From Duodenibacillus intestinigallinarum (GTDB lineage Bacteria > Pseudomonadota > Gammaproteobacteria > Burkholderiales > Burkholderiaceae_F): DNA of 44,417 nt. A program made the translations under genes and the position numbers. Numbering within the stretch: position 1 is the stretch's first letter; the number at the start of each line of letters is the position of its first letter. The notes below the pieces were generated by a model. The model was not told the origin of the DNA and made no database searches. It saw only the letters and a list, made by a program, of their open reading frames with translations. The stretch covers positions 1 to 44,417 of the forward strand of contig DXAH01000009.1 in NCBI GenBank assembly GCA_019117105.1. Reading direction: 5' to 3'. This document shows positions 14,830 to 23,286 of this stretch, one piece after another.

Positions 14830-15243
14830 ATGCGCAAAAGCGTGGCAAGTATGTTGATTCTGGCGACGGCTGCCGTGAGCACGTCTGCGGTGGCGGCCGA
14901 CGCACTGTCTGAATGTTACCGCACGGCTGACAACCGCCTGGAAGTGCAGGCATGCCTGAAGAAGGAACTGGCCGAAACGGAAAAGTTCTATGACGACATC
15001 GTCGATCGCGTGCTTGCCAACGCCCGCGATCTGGACCGCATCCAGAAGCGCAAGGGCGCGGCCAAGGCATTTGAGGAATCCAACAAGGCATTTGCCCGTT
15101 ATCTGGACGCCGAATGCAAGTGGGTGGAGGCAAGTTACGGTGCCGGTACCGGTTCGGGTGACGCTATTCTTGCCTGCCGTATCAATCTGATGAAGATGCG
15201 CGCGGGATCGCTTGACGCCCAGTTCCTGAGCCGCTCGAACTGA
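14830..15243 (+). CDS. Periplasmic LprI-like (DUF1311) protein
   Basis: The 137-residue product has a signal peptide with a likely cleavage after AVA (residue 22). It has four cysteines (29, 42, 96, 116) arranged as in DUF1311/LprI domains, including ECKW and ACRINL. LprI of Mycobacterium inhibits lysozyme, but most members of this family are uncharacterised, so a lysozyme-inhibitor role is only a possibility. ATG 14830 follows a purine-rich GAGGAGAGAGG ribosome binding site. It lies 26 bases after crcB and is probably the last gene of this transcript, with a strong terminator downstream. Confidence 0.8.
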   Translation: MRKSVASMLILATAAVSTSAVAADALSECYRTADNRLEVQACLKKELAETEKFYDDIVDRVLANARDLDRIQKRKGAAKAFEESNKAFARYLDAECKWVEASYGAGTGSGDAILACRINLMKMRAGSLDAQFLSRSN

Positions 15244-15296
15244 GGCGATCCGAACAACCCAATGGTGCTCTAGCCGATCCTGACGGCAAAAAGAGA

Positions 15297-15349
15297 CCGC
15301 CGAACTGAAATGGCTTCGTGAGAGAGACCATTTCAATCCGGCGGTTTTT
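15297..15349 (+). terminator. Terminator between the LprI-like gene and leuS, usable on both strands
   Basis: The 17-base arms CCGCCGAACTGAAATGG (15297-15313) and 15328-15344 pair almost perfectly, followed by TTTTT. On the minus strand the hairpin is followed by a T-rich CTCTTTTT, so it can also stop leuS read-through. Confidence 0.85.
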
Positions 15350-15359
15350 GTTAAGCCGC

Positions 15360-15378
15360 AAAAAGCGAATTATTTCGC
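15360..15378 (-). terminator. Short leuS terminator with the stop codon in its loop
   Basis: On the minus strand GCGAA pairs with TTCGC (15374-15378 with 15365-15369) and is followed by TTTTT (15364-15360). The TAA stop codon of leuS (15372-15370) is in the loop. Confidence 0.6.
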
Positions 15379-18009
15379 GACGACGTTAACGAGTTTGCCG
15401 GGCACCACAATGACTTTGCGGACCGTAGCCTCACCGACGAAGCGAATCGTATCGGGGTGAGCGAGCACGGCTTGCTCGATTTCTTCGCGGCTGGCCTGAG
15501 CGGGCACCATGATCTGACCGCGCAGCTTGCCGTTGACCTGGATCATCAGCTTGATTTCGTCTGCGACGAGAGCTTCCTTGCAGACTTCGGGCCACGGTGC
15601 ATCGATGATTTCGACGCCGAAGTCCTTCACAAAGCCGAGTTCCTGCCAGAGCGCGGTCGTGATGTGCGGTGCGAGCGGATAGAGCACGCGCAACAGCAGC
15701 GACAGAGCGAGCTTGCGGGCGCAGGCCGACACTTCGTCAGTGCCTTCAAAGCCGTCGAGCGCATTCATCATCTTCATGGCAGCCGACACGACTGTGTTGA
15801 ACTGCATGCGATCGAAGTCGCTTTCGGCCTGCTGCAGAGTCTGATAGACCTCGCGCAGCATGTCCTTGACGTGCTTGGGCGCGGTGGAAATATCAACCTT
15901 GCAGGCGCTGGCGTGGATTTCATCGTGGCGGGCGTAGCACCAGTTCCAAAGACGACGCAGGAAGCGGTAGCAGCCTTCCGCGCCGGAGTTGGACCAGGCG
16001 GCGGACTGATCGGGGGGACCGGCAAACATCACGAAGGTACGGGCCGTGTCAGCGCCGAACTGCTTGATGATGTCGCGCGGTTCCACCACGTTGTTCTTGC
16101 TCTTGCTCATCTTTTCGATGCCGCCGGAGACAACGGGCAGACCGTCGTCCTTGGCGGTCACACGGCACGGACGACCCTTTTCATCGTATTCGATGTTGAT
16201 CTCATACGGGTAGTACCAACGCTTGCTGCCGTCGGGCTGTTCGCGGTAGAAGCATTCGGCCGTGAGCATGCCTTGGGTAAAGAGCCGCTTGAAGGGTTCG
16301 TCGAACTTCACCAGGCCGAGGTCACGCATGACCTTCGTCCAGAAGCGGGCGTAGAGCAGATGCAGTACGGCGTGTTCGATGCCGCCGATGTACTGATCCA
16401 TCGGGCTCCAGTAGTCATTGCGCTCGTCAACCATGGCCTGGTCGGAGTCCGGCGAGCAATAGCGCATGTAGTACCAGGAACTGTCGACGAATGTGTCCAT
16501 CGTGTCCGTTTCACGGCGCGCATCGGCACCGCACTTCGGACACTTGCAGGCGAGGAACTCTTCGCACTTGTTGAGCGGATTGCCGGTGCCGTCCGGAATC
16601 AGGTTTTCGGGCAGCAGCACGGGCAGATCCTTTTCCGGAACCGGAACGGGACCGCACTTCGGGCAGTTGATGATCGGAATCGGCGTGCCCCAGTAGCGCT
16701 GACGGGAAATACCCCAGTCGCGCAGGCGGAACATCGTCTGACGATCGCCCAGGCCCATTTCCTTGAGATCCTTGGCAACGGCTTCGATCGCCTCGTGGAT
16801 GTGCAGACCGTCGTACTTGCCGGAGTTGACGCAATAGGGATTGAGCGTCTTGTCGCCGTACCATTCCTGCCAGGCGTCCGTCGAGAAGGTTTTGCCTTCG
16901 ACGGCCACGGACTGAATGATGTCGATGCCGTACTTCTTGGCAAAGGCAAAGTCGCGTTCGTCGTGAGCGGGCACGGCCATCACGGCGCCTTCGCCGTAGT
17001 TCATCAGAACGTAGTTGCCGATCCACACCTGGACCTGACGGCCGTTCAAGGGATGCGTGACGTAAAAGCCCGTAAAGATGCCCTTCTTTTCCATCGTGGC
17101 CATGTCAGCTTCGGTAACGGAGCCCTTGGCGCATTCTTCGATGAAGGCCTGCAGTTCGGGCTTGTCCTTAGCGAGACGCTTGGCAAGCGGATGTTCGGCA
17201 GCGATTGCCACGAAGGTCACGCCCATGATGGTGTCGGCGCGCGTCGTGTAGACCTTCAGAAGCTTCTTTTCGCCGTCGATTTCATACGGGAAGCCGAAGT
17301 TGACGCCGATAGACTTGCCGATCCAGTGTTCCTGCATGCGGCGCACCTGTTCGGGCCAGCCGTCGAGCTTCTTAAGGTCTTCGAGCAGTTCTTCGGCGTA
17401 CTGCGTGATGCCGAAGTAGTAACCCGGGATTTCGCGCTTTTCAACGAGGGCGCCGGAACGCCAGCCGCGGCCGTCGATGACCTGTTCGTTGGCCAGAACC
17501 GTCTTGTCGACCGGGTCCCAATTCACGATCTGGGTCTTGCGGTAGCAGATGCCGCGTTCGAGCATCTTCAAGAACATCCACTGATTCCAGCGGTAGTACT
17601 CGGGCTTGCAGGTGGCCACTTCTCGCGACCAGTCGAAAGCCAGGCCGAGCGGGAGCATTTGCTCCTTCATGTCGGCGATGTTGCGGTAGGTCCATTCGGC
17701 CGGAGCCACCTTCTTGGTCAAAGCGGCGTTTTCTGCGGGCAGACCGAAGCTGTCCCAGCCCATTGGCGTCATTACGTTGTAGCCCTTCATGCGGCGATAG
17801 CGGTAAAGCACGTCGTTGAGGGTGTAGTTGCGGACATGGCCCATGTGCAGCTTGCCGGAGGGGTAGGGCAACATGGAGCACACGTAGAACTTGGGCTTTT
17901 CCTTGCCGTCAGGGCCGAGGGCGTGTTCGACGGCGCGGTAGACGTCGTTTTGCCGCCACTGTTCCTGGACCTGAGATTCGATTTCCTGAGGATTGTAGGT
18001 TTCGCGCAT
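15370..18009 (-). CDS. leuS: Leucyl-tRNA synthetase
   Basis: LeuRS charges tRNA-Leu and edits misactivated amino acids. The 879-residue product has the class I HIGH-type motif HMGH (55-58) and KMSKS (633-637). It has an intact CP1 editing domain and a zinc-binding insertion with paired CPKC motifs (INCPKCG and CKCPKCG). The C-terminal domain ends in a VNGKLRGQI-containing segment typical of bacterial LeuRS. The length is normal. ATG 18009 is preceded by AAAGGCG. It is a single gene, divergent from uvrD across a 275-base region. A TATACT -10 candidate lies at 18055-18060 on the minus strand, without a clear -35 box. Confidence 0.98.
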   Translation of the reverse strand: MRETYNPQEIESQVQEQWRQNDVYRAVEHALGPDGKEKPKFYVCSMLPYPSGKLHMGHVRNYTLNDVLYRYRRMKGYNVMTPMGWDSFGLPAENAALTKKVAPAEWTYRNIADMKEQMLPLGLAFDWSREVATCKPEYYRWNQWMFLKMLERGICYRKTQIVNWDPVDKTVLANEQVIDGRGWRSGALVEKREIPGYYFGITQYAEELLEDLKKLDGWPEQVRRMQEHWIGKSIGVNFGFPYEIDGEKKLLKVYTTRADTIMGVTFVAIAAEHPLAKRLAKDKPELQAFIEECAKGSVTEADMATMEKKGIFTGFYVTHPLNGRQVQVWIGNYVLMNYGEGAVMAVPAHDERDFAFAKKYGIDIIQSVAVEGKTFSTDAWQEWYGDKTLNPYCVNSGKYDGLHIHEAIEAVAKDLKEMGLGDRQTMFRLRDWGISRQRYWGTPIPIINCPKCGPVPVPEKDLPVLLPENLIPDGTGNPLNKCEEFLACKCPKCGADARRETDTMDTFVDSSWYYMRYCSPDSDQAMVDERNDYWSPMDQYIGGIEHAVLHLLYARFWTKVMRDLGLVKFDEPFKRLFTQGMLTAECFYREQPDGSKRWYYPYEINIEYDEKGRPCRVTAKDDGLPVVSGGIEKMSKSKNNVVEPRDIIKQFGADTARTFVMFAGPPDQSAAWSNSGAEGCYRFLRRLWNWCYARHDEIHASACKVDISTAPKHVKDMLREVYQTLQQAESDFDRMQFNTVVSAAMKMMNALDGFEGTDEVSACARKLALSLLLRVLYPLAPHITTALWQELGFVKDFGVEIIDAPWPEVCKEALVADEIKLMIQVNGKLRGQIMVPAQASREEIEQAVLAHPDTIRFVGEATVRKVIVVPGKLVNVVAK

Positions 18010-18174
18010 GGGGCGCCTTTTGTTGTTGTGTTTGAAGGAAAAATTCGACCCACAAGTATAAGGCCTTTTGCCCCTTGTTTGAGAGTCGGAAAGTCAATAA
18101 CGGCGCGCTTTCGGAGCGAATTCCGAGGGCATCGTCGTCTGAGGATCGTCCGTGTGTTAGGGTGTCTTTCAGGC

Positions 18175-18180
18175 TACAAT
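18175..18180 (+). promoter_or_regulatory. Possible -10 box upstream of uvrD
   Basis: TACAAT at 18175-18180 is a good -10 match with no convincing -35 box. It would give a leader of about 100 bases before the chosen uvrD start. Confidence 0.3.
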
Positions 18181-18284
18181 CGCCGCTCGCTTTTTTTTGT
18201 TTGCATATGGAGTGCCGACGTTGCCCGAGGAAAGGGCTACGCGCGGCGTATCGCGATTTTGAGATTTGCCACGAGACCGTATCG

Positions 18285-20711
18285 ATGCTTGATGACTTTC
18301 TGAATTCTCTCAATCCCATGCAGCGCAAGGCTGCCGAACTCGGCTGTGAAAACGCGCTGGTGCTTGCCGGCGCAGGTTCCGGCAAGACCAAGGTGCTCAC
18401 GACGCGCATCGCCTTGCTGCTGTCGCGTGCAATGGCGCGCCCCTCGCAGATTCTTGCCGTGACCTTCACGAACAAGGCCGCGCGCGAAATGCGCGATCGA
18501 CTGTCGGCCATGGTCTCCTGCGACCTGCGTCATTTGTGGATGGGAACCTTCCACGGTACGGCTCATCGCATCCTTCGCGCGCACGCACAGGAAGCTAATC
18601 TGCCGCCCACGTTCCAAATCATCGATACGTCCGATCAGCTCTCGCTCATCCGCCGCATCATGAAGGAGGCGGGCATTGATCCCAAACTGCGCGACCCCAA
18701 GACCGTGCAGTGGGCGATCAACAGCTACAAGGAACAGGGGCTGCGTGCCGGAGCCGTGGCTGCCAGAGAGGAAGACAAGACGCGCGTGACGCTCTATGAG
18801 ACCTATGAAGCACGCTGTCAGCGCGAAGGGCTTGTGGATTTTGCCGAATTGATGCTGCGCTGCGTCGAGCTCCTTGAGGGCAATCAGCTTGTGCGCGAGC
18901 ACTACAACGATCGCTTCAAGTATGTTCTCGTCGACGAATTCCAGGATACGGACTCACTGCAGTTTCGCCTGATCAAGGCGCTGTGCCCTCCCAAGCAATC
19001 CAACGCCTGCGTGTTCTGCGTGGGCGACGACGACCAGTCAATCTACGCCTTCCGCGGCGCCAAGGTGGGCAATATGTCCGACTTCGTCAAGGACTACAAG
19101 GTCGAGAAGATCATCAAGCTCGAACAGAACTACCGTTCGACCTCGCACATTCTCGATGGGGCCAATGCGGTCATCGCCAACAACAAGGATCGCATGGGCA
19201 AGAACCTGTGGACGGATGCGGGGGCGGGAGAACCAATTCGTCTGTATCGCGCCGAGGCCGACATGCAGGAAGCTCGAGCGGTCGTACAGGACATTATGGT
19301 TGAGAAGCGCCGCGGCAAAAAGTACAGCGACTTTGCGATTCTGTACCGCAACAACAACTTGTCGCGCAATTTCGAACGCATGCTTTCGGCCAACAGCATT
19401 CCTTACCGCGTCTACGGCGGCCTGCGCTTTTTCGATCGCCAGGAAGTCAAGGACGTGGTGGCCTATCTGCGCGTGCTTGCCAATGCCGACGATACGAGCC
19501 TTCTTCGCATCATCAATCAGCCGCCGCGCGGGATCGGCGCAACGACGGTTGAACGTGCGACGACGATGGCTAGCGACGCCGGAGTTACGATTTGGGAAAT
19601 TCTGGCTGAAGCGGACTCGGTTCCTGAAATTCGGCGAGCGCATGCATTTGTGACGCTGCTTGAAGAAATCAGCGCCGAAGCCGAAGGCAAGAGTCTGCCC
19701 GAACTCATCACGCTGGTGTCGCAGAAGTCGGGTCTGGAAGCGTTCTATCAGAAGCAGCAGGACGCCGATGTGCGCCTTGAAAACCTCGGTGAACTTGTCA
19801 ATGCCGCCGTGGGCTACTGCGAAGAAAACGGCATCGATGAAGACGCTCCGGCGCTTGAGCCCGTGCCCGGCGGCACCATGTCGCCTCTGGACGGATTCCT
19901 GTCGCAGGCCGCGCTTGAACCCGATGACAAGAATGCCGAAGAGGATCCCGACGCCGTGCGCCTGATGACCGTGCACGCCTCCAAGGGCCTTGAGTTTCCG
20001 TACGTTTATCTGACGGGCTTGGAGCAGGATCTTTTTCCGCACTACATCCGCGAAGACGAAAATCCGGAATTTCAGTTGTCCGAAGAGCGTCGCCTGATGT
20101 ACGTGGCCATGACTCGCGCCCGCCGCAATCTCTGGATCAGCTGGTCGCGTCAGCGCATGATGTGGGGCGAAACCCGCATGCAGCAGGTTTCGCAGTTTAT
20201 CGACGAAATTCCCTCCGAGCACGTGCAAAAGCTATACAGCGAGGAGGATGCCGACGACGATTGGGACGATGCCGATCAGCGTTGGGGCTCGCGCAGTTTC
20301 GGCGGCGGATATTCTCGCCAGTCGAGCTCGGGCGGATACGGCCGCAACAACGGTTGGGGTTCGCGTAACGTCTCTTCTTATGCAAGCGGCGCGAGATCTT
20401 CAGGATCTTCGACGTCGTTTAGCCGCGCGCCGAGCGGCAGCGCAGCTCGCAATCTTCACTCCGACTCCTGGAAGAAGGCCGGTTTGATGAAGGCAAGCGA
20501 ATTGCTCGCCAAGAAGAAGACGGTGACGGCCGGCGGCTTTTCCGTGGGGGACACGGTAAGTCATCCGACGCTCGGTCAAGGAAAGATCGTGGCTATTCAC
20601 TATCCGGAAAAGCCTGCCGAAACGAACCTCGAAATTGCTTTCAACGGTTCGGAAAAGACAAAGAGCCTGAAGCTGATGTTTGTGCAGGAAAAGCTCAAGA
20701 AGATCGGCTAA
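18285..20711 (+). CDS. uvrD: DNA helicase II (UvrD/PcrA family)
   Basis: UvrD is a 3'-5' superfamily 1 helicase that removes the incised strand in nucleotide excision and mismatch repair. The 808-residue product has the Q motif (LNPMQRKAA), Walker A GAGSGKT, TFTNKAAREM, Walker B DEFQDTD, GDDDQSIYAFRGA, QNYRS and VHASKGLEF (motif V). A Ser/Gly/Arg-rich low-complexity linker (about 665-735) leads to a C-terminal Tudor-like module (GDTVSHPTLGQGKIV) that in UvrD/PcrA binds RNA polymerase. I chose ATG 18285 because the family starts just before the Q motif; an ATG at 18207 is in frame upstream. uvrC is also in this window, but separately transcribed. Confidence 0.95.
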   Translation: MLDDFLNSLNPMQRKAAELGCENALVLAGAGSGKTKVLTTRIALLLSRAMARPSQILAVTFTNKAAREMRDRLSAMVSCDLRHLWMGTFHGTAHRILRAHAQEANLPPTFQIIDTSDQLSLIRRIMKEAGIDPKLRDPKTVQWAINSYKEQGLRAGAVAAREEDKTRVTLYETYEARCQREGLVDFAELMLRCVELLEGNQLVREHYNDRFKYVLVDEFQDTDSLQFRLIKALCPPKQSNACVFCVGDDDQSIYAFRGAKVGNMSDFVKDYKVEKIIKLEQNYRSTSHILDGANAVIANNKDRMGKNLWTDAGAGEPIRLYRAEADMQEARAVVQDIMVEKRRGKKYSDFAILYRNNNLSRNFERMLSANSIPYRVYGGLRFFDRQEVKDVVAYLRVLANADDTSLLRIINQPPRGIGATTVERATTMASDAGVTIWEILAEADSVPEIRRAHAFVTLLEEISAEAEGKSLPELITLVSQKSGLEAFYQKQQDADVRLENLGELVNAAVGYCEENGIDEDAPALEPVPGGTMSPLDGFLSQAALEPDDKNAEEDPDAVRLMTVHASKGLEFPYVYLTGLEQDLFPHYIREDENPEFQLSEERRLMYVAMTRARRNLWISWSRQRMMWGETRMQQVSQFIDEIPSEHVQKLYSEEDADDDWDDADQRWGSRSFGGGYSRQSSSGGYGRNNGWGSRNVSSYASGARSSGSSTSFSRAPSGSAARNLHSDSWKKAGLMKASELLAKKKTVTAGGFSVGDTVSHPTLGQGKIVAIHYPEKPAETNLEIAFNGSEKTKSLKLMFVQEKLKKIG

Positions 20712-20735
20712 AACGCGGGCCTCGCAAAAGGAAGC

Positions 20736-20782
20736 AAAAGCGCTTTGTTTCGGCGACAATCACCCGAAACGGAGCGCTTTTT
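20736..20782 (+). terminator. Bidirectional terminator between uvrD and the Nim-like gene
   Basis: An 18-bp stem (20736-20753 with 20764-20781, two G-U pairs) has A runs on its left and T runs on its right. It serves uvrD on the plus strand and the convergent Nim-like gene on the minus strand. Confidence 0.88.
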
Positions 20783-20783
20783 G

Positions 20784-21317
20784 CTATACGGCCAAAATGC
20801 GGTTGAAGTAGCCCTGCTTGTTGCGTGCCTTGCCGCTCAGTGAATCGATCGTTACTTTCCAGAACACGACATATTTGCCACCGGCGGCGTAATACTTGTC
20901 AATTGCTTCTTCTCCTGCCTGAGGTACGTGTCGCAGGCAGAATGCCTTGGCAACGCGCTTTTTCTCTCCTTCATCGGTGACAAGAGAAATGCGCCCCTCG
21001 ACGATGGCCGAGGCGTAGTTCACCGAAAAGTCTTTCGGCAGTTCATCGGCGGCTGTTTCTCCGCGGCCGATCCAGACAATCGAGACTTTGTCATTTTGCA
21101 GCGCGTTCTGGTAGCGCCGACCGGTGACATCACTTGAGCTGTGGAAGTAAACGGCGCCTTCAAAGAGCACAGCCGTGATCGGCGTGGCATAGGGCGTGCC
21201 GGATTCGTCGACTGTCGCAATGACGCAGTGCGGCGTGTGCCTGATGACGGTGAGCGTTTCTTCTCGCGAGAGTTCTCGGTCCTTGCGGCGCATGGCGCGT
21301 TGCGTGCTCTGAGGCAT
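20784..21317 (-). CDS. Nim-like pyridoxamine 5'-phosphate oxidase family flavoprotein
   Basis: The 177-residue product belongs to the FMN-binding split-barrel superfamily and looks most like the NimA-type group. It shows MRRKDRELSREETL, TPHCVIATVDESGTPYATPI, AVYFHSS and a C-terminal segment with VFWKVTIDSLSGKA. Some Nim proteins reduce 5-nitroimidazoles to inactive amines; many relatives have other or unknown roles, so resistance should not be assumed. I chose ATG 21317, preceded by CGGAGAC on the minus strand; the frame stays open upstream into the efp terminator. It has its own promoter region with a 14-bp perfect palindrome (21358-21371). Confidence 0.85.
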   Translation of the reverse strand: MPQSTQRAMRRKDRELSREETLTVIRHTPHCVIATVDESGTPYATPITAVLFEGAVYFHSSSDVTGRRYQNALQNDKVSIVWIGRGETAADELPKDFSVNYASAIVEGRISLVTDEGEKKRVAKAFCLRHVPQAGEEAIDKYYAAGGKYVVFWKVTIDSLSGKARNKQGYFNRILAV

Positions 21318-21357
21318 GGGTGTCTCCGGAAAAAATCGAAAGATACCGAAAGTGTAG

Positions 21358-21371
21358 GTCGAAATTTCGAC
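21358..21371. promoter_or_regulatory. Perfect 14-bp palindrome upstream of the Nim-like gene, candidate operator
   Basis: GTCGAAATTTCGAC reads the same on both strands. It begins 41 bases upstream of the Nim-like start codon, just before a -10 candidate (TACACT on the minus strand, 21356-21351). It lies in the narrow gap between the efp terminator and the gene, where a repressor site would be expected. Confidence 0.45.
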
Positions 21372-21375
21372 AAAG

Positions 21376-21412
21376 AAAAAGCGCCGCGGTCCGAAAGACC
21401 TTGCGGCGCTTT
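21376..21412 (-). terminator. Rho-independent terminator of efp
   Basis: On the minus strand AAAGCGCCGC pairs with GCGGCGCTTT (21412-21403 with 21387-21378), with a further GGTC/GACC inner pairing, followed by a T run. Confidence 0.85.
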
Positions 21413-21450
21413 GTTTCGAGTCCCGAGACCCGAACCGAGTCAAGTACAAA

Positions 21451-22008
21451 TTACTTGATGCGGCTGCGGTATTCGTTCGTACGGGTATCGATTTCGATCT
21501 TGTCGCCCGTGTTCACGAAGGCGGGAACGTCGAGGGTGAAGCCGGTGGCCAGACGGGCGGGCTTCATCACCTTGCCGGACGTGTCGCCCTTGACGGCGGG
21601 TTCGGTGTAGACGACTTCGCGAACGAGCATGGTCGGCAGTTCGATACCGATCACGCGGCCTTCGTAGAAGACGGCTTCAGCAGTCAGGTCGTCCTGCAGG
21701 TACTTCTTGGCGTCTTCCATCGTGTCTTCGTCGACTTCGTACTGGTTGTATTCTTCGTCCATCCAGACGTAGTGCGGGTCAGCGAAGTAGGAGTAGGTCA
21801 CTTCCTTGCGTTCGAGAATGATGTCTTCGAACTTGTCGTCGGCACGGTAAACCGTTTCGGTCACGGCACCGTTGAGAAGATTCTTCATCTTCATCTTGAC
21901 GGTGGAGGCACCGCGGCCACCCTTGGAGTATTCGGACTTCAGGACAACCATCGGATCCTTGCCGACCATGAACACGTTGCCGGAACGCAGCTCTTGCGCG
22001 GTCTTCAT
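21451..22008 (-). CDS. efp: Elongation factor P
   Basis: EF-P binds between the P and E sites and rescues ribosomes stalled at polyproline. The 185-residue product has the KOW-like N-terminal domain and two OB domains, ending in the RTNEYRSRIK tail. The residue at the tip of domain I is Arg32 in SKGGRGAS. This is the form modified by rhamnosylation, rather than the lysine modified by EpmA. The gene earP upstream on the same strand encodes the matching modifying enzyme. ATG 22008 has AAGGAAA upstream; the 12-residue extension to 22044 is rejected because the family starts at MKTAQELR. Confidence 0.97.
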   Translation of the reverse strand: MKTAQELRSGNVFMVGKDPMVVLKSEYSKGGRGASTVKMKMKNLLNGAVTETVYRADDKFEDIILERKEVTYSYFADPHYVWMDEEYNQYEVDEDTMEDAKKYLQDDLTAEAVFYEGRVIGIELPTMLVREVVYTEPAVKGDTSGKVMKPARLATGFTLDVPAFVNTGDKIEIDTRTNEYRSRIK

Positions 22009-22058
22009 AATGTGTGTTTTCCTTGATAAAAAGTTTTGACGCACGCCCGAAAAGAACG

Positions 22059-22087
22059 CATAAAAATTCAGCGCGCCGGGCTTTCAA
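22059..22087 (-). promoter_or_regulatory. Possible promoter of efp
   Basis: On the minus strand TTGAAA (22087-22082) and TTTATG (22064-22059) are 17 bases apart, between the earP stop and the efp start. The -10 match is partial. Confidence 0.35.
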
Positions 22088-22099
22088 ATTTTTGTGAAC

Positions 22100-23236
22100 T
22101 CAAAATTTTAGCTTTTTTTCAGCTAATTTGGAAATGCTCTCGGCCAAAGTCGGAAGCGAAAAAAGGGTTTTCTGCCAGACGGTTGCGCCCGTTTGCAGCT
22201 CTTCGATGTGGGCGCGCCAGTTTTTCCAGACGTGTTCATGCACGGGGCCGTTGTTGACGTAGTCTTCGATTTCGAGCCACGCCTGCCGGGCCGTCTGCGG
22301 CAACGCCTGCGTGTAGAGCGAAGCGAAGGCGGCAAGTTTGGTGAGATGCGTGTCCTCTTGCTGCGGGTAAAGCGTCCAAATCATCGGAATGCCTGCAAGC
22401 TGCGCGCGCAGCACGCTGTCTTCACCGCGAATGAGTGCGGCGTCGCAACTCAGAAGCACATCGTCAAAGACGTCCTGCGCCACCATCGAAGCCTGTACGA
22501 AACGAATATGCGGCGCGTCTAAGGGTTCCAGCGCGCGCTTCAGGCGTGCGGAGGCCGCTCCGGGAGCGGCGAGCACTTGCACGGGGCGCGGGTCTTGCGC
22601 GAGACACTGAGCAAACCCTTCGACGGGCATTTTCGGATAGGTGAAGAAATAGAGCGTAAAGGGATGCTCCGGGTCGGCTCCGAATTCTGCAAACAGACGC
22701 TTGCGTACGCTTTCTTTGCGTGCGGGGTTGAAGATCTGCTGCAAATTGCGCTCGCGGTTGATGCCGCAGGTTTTTTCCGAAAAGCCCGGGAACAAGAAGG
22801 TTTTGTCGTAACCGTAGCGAGGGTGAGGACTCGGTAGACCGTTGCCTTCTTCGGCATATTTTTCCGCCGTGAGGTAGTCGAGCGCGAAGACGGCGCAAGG
22901 CGACGTTTCGAAACGTCGGGCAATCGCCGCTTCGTAAGCGTCGGGCAGACGGCAGGAGAAAAGCTCGATCACCACGTCGGCCGCCTGTCCGTCCCATGGT
23001 CTGAAAGGAACGTCGGAGCCGTCTTCGATCCAGTCACAAACCGTGACCGATCCTGCTTTGACAGGAGCGACTTCTGCTATTACGGTCGGAACGATTGCCG
23101 AGAGCACGGCCGCATCGTCTATGATTAGGCGCACCGCCCAGTCGTACTCCTTGGCCAGCATTTGAGCCAGACGCCAGGACACCCCGGCGTCGCCGTAGTT
23201 GTCGATGACGCGGCAGAACATGTCGCAGGTGCGCAT
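22100..23236 (-). CDS. earP: EF-P arginine rhamnosyltransferase EarP
   Basis: EarP transfers rhamnose from dTDP-rhamnose to Arg32 of EF-P, which is needed for EF-P activity in many beta- and some gammaproteobacteria. The 378-residue product has the N-terminal VIDNYGDAGVSWRLA motif with the conserved aspartates D12 and D16, ALDYLTAE, and the GT-B nucleotide-sugar segment RGEDSVLRAQLAGIPMIW with the conserved Glu. ATG 23236 has AAGGAGAG 8 bases upstream. It lies directly before efp (91-base gap) and diverges from uvrC. The dTDP-rhamnose genes are not in the window. Confidence 0.95.
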   Translation of the reverse strand: MRTCDMFCRVIDNYGDAGVSWRLAQMLAKEYDWAVRLIIDDAAVLSAIVPTVIAEVAPVKAGSVTVCDWIEDGSDVPFRPWDGQAADVVIELFSCRLPDAYEAAIARRFETSPCAVFALDYLTAEKYAEEGNGLPSPHPRYGYDKTFLFPGFSEKTCGINRERNLQQIFNPARKESVRKRLFAEFGADPEHPFTLYFFTYPKMPVEGFAQCLAQDPRPVQVLAAPGAASARLKRALEPLDAPHIRFVQASMVAQDVFDDVLLSCDAALIRGEDSVLRAQLAGIPMIWTLYPQQEDTHLTKLAAFASLYTQALPQTARQAWLEIEDYVNNGPVHEHVWKNWRAHIEELQTGATVWQKTLFSLPTLAESISKLAEKKLKF

Positions 23237-23286
23237 GTCGAAACTCTCCTTGAACGAGAAAAATTCACAACGGTTGAAAAAGACAG

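Noticed and set aside
15457..18303. A 948-codon open frame on the plus strand opposite leuS
   Set aside because: It mirrors leuS on the other strand, its His/Val/Leu/Asp-rich product shows no recognisable domain, and leuS is complete with all its motifs. It arises from biased codon use.
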